Below, one piece after another: positions 8,553 to 10,446 of a stretch of DNA of 10,446 nt. Position numbers and translations under genes: made by a program. Source of the DNA: Chrysochromulina parva (taxonomy: Eukaryota > Haptophyta > Prymnesiales > Chrysochromulinaceae); contig PJAB01002112.1 in NCBI GenBank assembly GCA_002887195.1, forward strand, positions 1 through 10,446, in the 5' to 3' direction. The notes beneath the pieces were generated by a model that saw nothing but the letters and a program-made list of their open reading frames with translations, was not told the origin of the DNA and did no database searches. The stretch's first letter is position 1, and each line of letters opens with the position of its first letter.

Positions 8553-8931
8553 CGCACCACAGCCCGCACCGCCGCCACGGGCTCCGCCGCCGCCGCCGCC
8601 GCCGCCACTGCCTGCAGCGGCTCTGGGGGCTCCGGCACTCATGGGGGTTCCGGTGGTGTCGGCAGAACAAGCCTGTGTCCTCGCTTACAAGGACGCCCTT
8701 CGAGCCCGGCCCTCGTATGTACGGGAGGCGCTCGACGCCGCCTTCACGAAGCTGCGCTCGTTCCCCAACATGCCACAGACCAAGGGAGCCCACGTACGGA
8801 TTCTGGTTGAGGCTGGCCTAGGCACAAAACATCTCGCTGATGGTGTGCCCAATGCCGTTCGGACCGGCGGCGGCGGGGACCGCAAATACTTTGTCCCCAC
8901 TTGGGCGCCCGGGGCAGCTGGCAGAGGCTGA
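4366..8931 (+). CDS. Large intronless gene, 1521 aa, unknown function, low-complexity-rich
   Basis: I do not recognise this protein. The frame is open for 4.6 kb with no intron. I start at ATG 4366; the frame extends 16 codons further to a GTG at 4318, and Met29 at 4450 has a better initiation context. Residues 1-470 look globular and Leu/Ala-rich. Then come six aspartates at 481-486, a Cys/His cluster Cys582-x4-Cys587-x10-Cys598-x2-His601 that could bind zinc, a His-rich HDHGHVH at 690-696 before poly-Ala, and poly-Gly at about 804-828. A second globular stretch covers about 840-1215. Next are a Glu-rich run at 1216-1232, a hydrophobic patch FGFVGIFAIGL, proline-rich runs from about 1288, an uninterrupted Gln27 at 1369-1395, more proline, and a conserved-looking carboxyl end from about 1429 finishing near GGGGDRKYFVPTW. 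Such a layout suits a regulatory or scaffold protein, but this is inference. Absence of introns contrasts with both neighbours. Confidence 0.75.
6775..6846 (+). repeat. GGC/GGT tract encoding poly-Gly
   Basis: Within the large ORF an imperfect GGC/GGT/GGG run encodes ten glycines, one arginine, seven glycines and further Gly/Asp/Ala. Codon use is mixed, so it is less slippage-prone than the CAG tract at 8470. It separates two more complex protein segments and is likely a flexible linker. Confidence 0.8.
8227..8640 (+). repeat. Proline-codon-rich tracts flanking the CAG repeat
   Basis: CCG/CCA/CCT runs encode PPPP blocks broken by Arg-Ala and Gln-Ala (APPQPRAPPLPRAPL type). They lie on both sides of the glutamine tract, a common polyglutamine-polyproline pairing. 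The tract links the acidic and hydrophobic region to the carboxyl-terminal globular end. Confidence 0.8.
8470..8550 (+). repeat. Uninterrupted (CAG)27 microsatellite, in frame
   Basis: Twenty-seven consecutive CAG codons with no CAA interruption encode Gln27 in the large ORF, between CCACCT and CCCGCACC. A pure trinucleotide run of this length is expected to be length-variable between individuals and can form hairpins during replication. The purity suggests recent expansion. On the minus strand the run reads CTG. Confidence 0.95.
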
Positions 8932-9402
8932 GTTGGTGGCGCCTGAGAGGTTGGCCGATCGTCAGCCCGGGTCGGCCAAGGCGAAGGCGGCGACACAGCA
9001 CCGGCGGAGAGGGCGGGGGTGGGGGCGGCGAGGGCGAGGGCGGATGCTGCCGAGTGGCGCAGACAGAGCTTGGAGGTCGTGACGGAGACTAAGGTTACGG
9101 AACACGGAACGTAGTACCTCACGATGTTCAGATCGTGCCACACCAGATGTCGTCAGTTGTTGTGCGCGACGTGCAGCCCGCAAACGTGTGCGTGTTGAGG
9201 TTGCTCTCGTCTTAAGCGTCACGGTTCCATCCAGACGCTGGGTAGTACACGTGGACGTCCACTGGCGACGCCGCTTGTGACGGAGGAACTCTATGCGTCT
9301 ATGGTGAAAACCAGGAGCTGGCCTTTCCGCCTAAGCGGGTGGGTATGGTGATTTTTGTTTTTGACACCCATCATGCAAACAACATACTCACTGATTCTCC
9401 GC
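8932..9402. other. Convergent 3' region without a recognised gene
   Basis: This lies between the stop of the plus-strand large ORF and the last recognisable codon of the minus-strand FCP1-like gene. I looked on the minus strand for the rest of the expected BRCT domain (a Val-Thr-His-Val-Val-type motif, then a Trp near the end) and did not find it. A donor-like GTGAGT lies at 9391-9386 (minus) and a 12-bp palindrome GTGGACGTCCAC at about 9250-9261. The composition is less GC-rich than the ORF beside it. Confidence 0.5.
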
Positions 9403-10446
9403 TCAATGCCAAAAGACTTCACACGAGGCCCCAAGCGCCTCCGCCAAACGCCAAAACGCGCAGCACTGCATGTACTGTGCGTCCAAGAGCAAGCCGCCCG
9501 AGAAGACCACCACTCGCCTTTGAGCACGGCGCGCCGCCTCGTGTGCAGCGACTCTCGCACCGAACGTGCCGAGCCATTCCGAAGGTCATCGTGCACCGCC
9601 TTGATCACCTGCCATCGCGGGTCATCATCAGAGGTCTTCAGAGGTCATCAGAGGTCATCAGAGGTCATCAGAGGTCATCAAAGGTCATCAGAGGTCATCA
9701 GAGGTCATCAGAGAGTTCCTTGACCCCATCGGGACCTCTTTTCATTCCCACCTGGAGCAGGTCGAGCAGTGTGGCATCGGCCATCGGCGGCGGCGGCAGC
9801 GGGCTGCCATCGACCGCCCAGCATCGGAAAGGGGTGCAGCGCAGCACGCTCGGGCGCGAGACGACGTCCCATGCGTCATAACGGTCATCCAGCACGAGGC
9901 TGCACGCGAGGCGGCGCTCATCCCCCTCGAAGAGATGCGCGAGCTCTTTATCGAAGAGGCTCTCGTCGCCGTCCTGCCGACAGAGCGTCCTGCCCCGGAA
10001 GCTGTGGTGGGGGTCGATTACGCGGAGCACCTGATGGAGGATGCAATCAATGGTCGTCAGTGGTAATCACGGAGTGCCAATCTCGGGGGCCATCTCGATC
10101 ACGCCGATCACCTCGTGCATGTACGACATCGAGCCCATGGTGTACACGTGGATCGTCGCCAGCGAGCATACCTGATGAAAGAGATCATCAGGTATGGCGA
10201 GCAGGGGTCATCAAGAGACATGGCCATCAAGAGACCATCGGGAGGTAAGCGCCCATGTACCTCACGCAGGAATTTCTCAAGGCCGTCGCGCGTGCGCAAC
10301 TTGTACCGCATCGGCTGCCCAGGCCTGTTGCTCAGCGTGAACGTGTGGGCGTCGTCGGCCACTTGCCGCGAGTCGCCGCGCACCGCCGATGCGTGCACGC
10401 ACGTGTGGTCCAGGTCAAGCACGAGCTCCAGCTGCAGCGCCGCGCG
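9403..10446 (-). CDS. FCP1-like RNA polymerase II CTD phosphatase, 3' part
   Basis: Exons run 10446 (edge)-10261, 10171-10112, 10030-9752 and 9608 onward, joined in phase 0. Exon 1 has LELVLDLDHTCVHAS with the DxDxT signature of the HAD/FCP-SCP phosphatase family: the first Asp is the nucleophile that dephosphorylates phosphoserine on the polymerase II carboxyl-terminal repeat. Exon 2 gives ATIHVYTMGSMSYMHE, exon 3 VLRVIDP and SLVLDDRYDAWD, the DDR motif that positions magnesium. Exon 4 (AVHDDL, RRAVLKG) leads into a BRCT start, VVFSGG then FWRLAEALGASCEVF, as FCP1 has after its catalytic domain. The BRCT part lies one frame off, so a base seems missing near 9514-9519, and the frame stops at TGA 9405-9403 before the BRCT is complete. 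The gene is thus 5'-truncated by the window and frame-broken or misassembled at its 3' end. Family assignment is strong; activity is uncertain. Confidence 0.82.
9609..9751 (-). other. Intron 3 of the FCP1-like gene (first visible exon = exon 1), 143 nt
   Basis: The donor is CTCCAG|GTGGGA and the acceptor GATGGCAG|GTG, phase 0. Splicing joins LLDLLQ to VIKAVHDDL, matching the helix between catalytic domain and BRCT domain in FCP1 proteins. More than half the intron is a 10-bp tandem repeat; without it the intron would be close to the 78-89 nt of most others here. Confidence 0.8.
9631..9710 (-). repeat. 10-bp minisatellite, eight units, within an intron
   Basis: On the plus strand eight contiguous units of GAGGTCATCA start at 9631, 9641 and so on to 9701. 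The first has one change (GAGGTCTTCA) and the sixth one (AAGGTCATCA). In the transcribed (minus) direction the unit reads TGATGACCTC. A further partial unit, GTCATCATCA, precedes it at 9621. Confidence 0.95.
10031..10111 (-). other. Intron 2 of the FCP1-like gene, 81 nt
   Basis: The donor is CACGAG|GTGATC and the acceptor CTCCATCAG|GTG, phase 0. The intron length is a multiple of three, and an in-frame TGA inside would stop read-through. Splicing joins MSYMHE to VLRVIDP, giving the expected FCP1 order. A branch-like CACTGACG sits inside. Confidence 0.85.
10162..10203. repeat. 12-bp inverted repeat with 7-bp flanking direct repeats
   Basis: On the plus strand CATACCTGATGA (10167-10178) and TCATCAGGTATG (10185-10196) are perfect reverse complements around AAGAGA. 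GCGAGCA occurs on both sides (10162-10168 and 10197-10203), the left copy overlapping the inverted repeat by two bases. The structure covers the acceptor of intron 1 of the FCP1-like gene, so in the pre-mRNA the AG would lie in the stem. Confidence 0.9.
10172..10260 (-). other. Intron 1 of the FCP1-like gene, 89 nt
   Basis: The donor is CGTGAG|GTACAT and the acceptor TTTCATCAG|GTA, phase 0. Splicing joins EKFLRE to VCSLATIHVYTMG, the standard continuation in FCP1 proteins. The intron contains two CTCTTGATG motifs similar to the repeat unit of intron 3, and its 3' end is one arm of a 12-bp inverted repeat. Confidence 0.85.

Noticed and set aside
9631..9710. CRISPR-like array
   Set aside because: Units are 10 bp and contiguous with no spacers, and they lie in a eukaryotic intron.
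9339..9881. Plus-strand open frame across the 10-bp repeat
   Set aside because: It is antisense to well-supported exons 3 and 4 and intron 3 of the FCP1-like gene.

Overview
This window looks like nuclear DNA of a GC-rich eukaryotic microbe, most probably an alga. Haptophyte or pelagophyte would fit, but this is an inference and I cannot fix the lineage. The case for a eukaryote is direct. Two minus-strand genes make sense only after removal of short GT-AG introns of 78-143 nt. The protein content is a RING-H2 finger, an FCP1-type CTD phosphatase, a G8 domain, SPRY and leucine-rich repeats, and proline-serine-rich repeats. There are also long Ala, Gly, Pro, Gln and Glu homopeptide tracts. Nothing indicates bacterial operons.

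Layout. 1-547: no recognisable gene, but a perfect 38-bp palindrome at 113-150. 548-1263 (+): remnant or internal exon of a G8-domain (CEMIP/fibrocystin-L type) protein with a one-base frame break near 870. 1230-2420 (+): back half of a SPRY domain, an LRR-like segment, then the front half of a second SPRY domain, with no plausible start. 2419-3114 (+): proline-rich reading frame built on a 36-bp minisatellite. 2946-3124: AT-rich island. 3125-4112 (-): complete three-exon gene for a 256-residue RING-H2 protein. 4113-4365: divergent promoter region. 4366-8931 (+): intronless 1521-codon gene of unknown function with several low-complexity tracts, including an uninterrupted (CAG)27. 8932-9402: convergent 3' region, nothing recognised. 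9403-10446 (-): 3' part of an FCP1-like RNA polymerase II CTD phosphatase gene running off the right edge, with at least four exons and a frame break inside its BRCT region.

The genes do not form an obvious pathway. The RING gene and the large ORF are divergent and may share a promoter. The large ORF and the FCP1-like gene converge. The left third looks like accessory or decaying sequence. The most useful results are the two reconstructed intron-containing genes, a hairpin with flanking direct repeats over a splice acceptor, an intron expanded by a 10-bp repeat carrying branch-site-like motifs, and a circularly permuted SPRY/LRR arrangement with a shared 16-bp breakpoint sequence.
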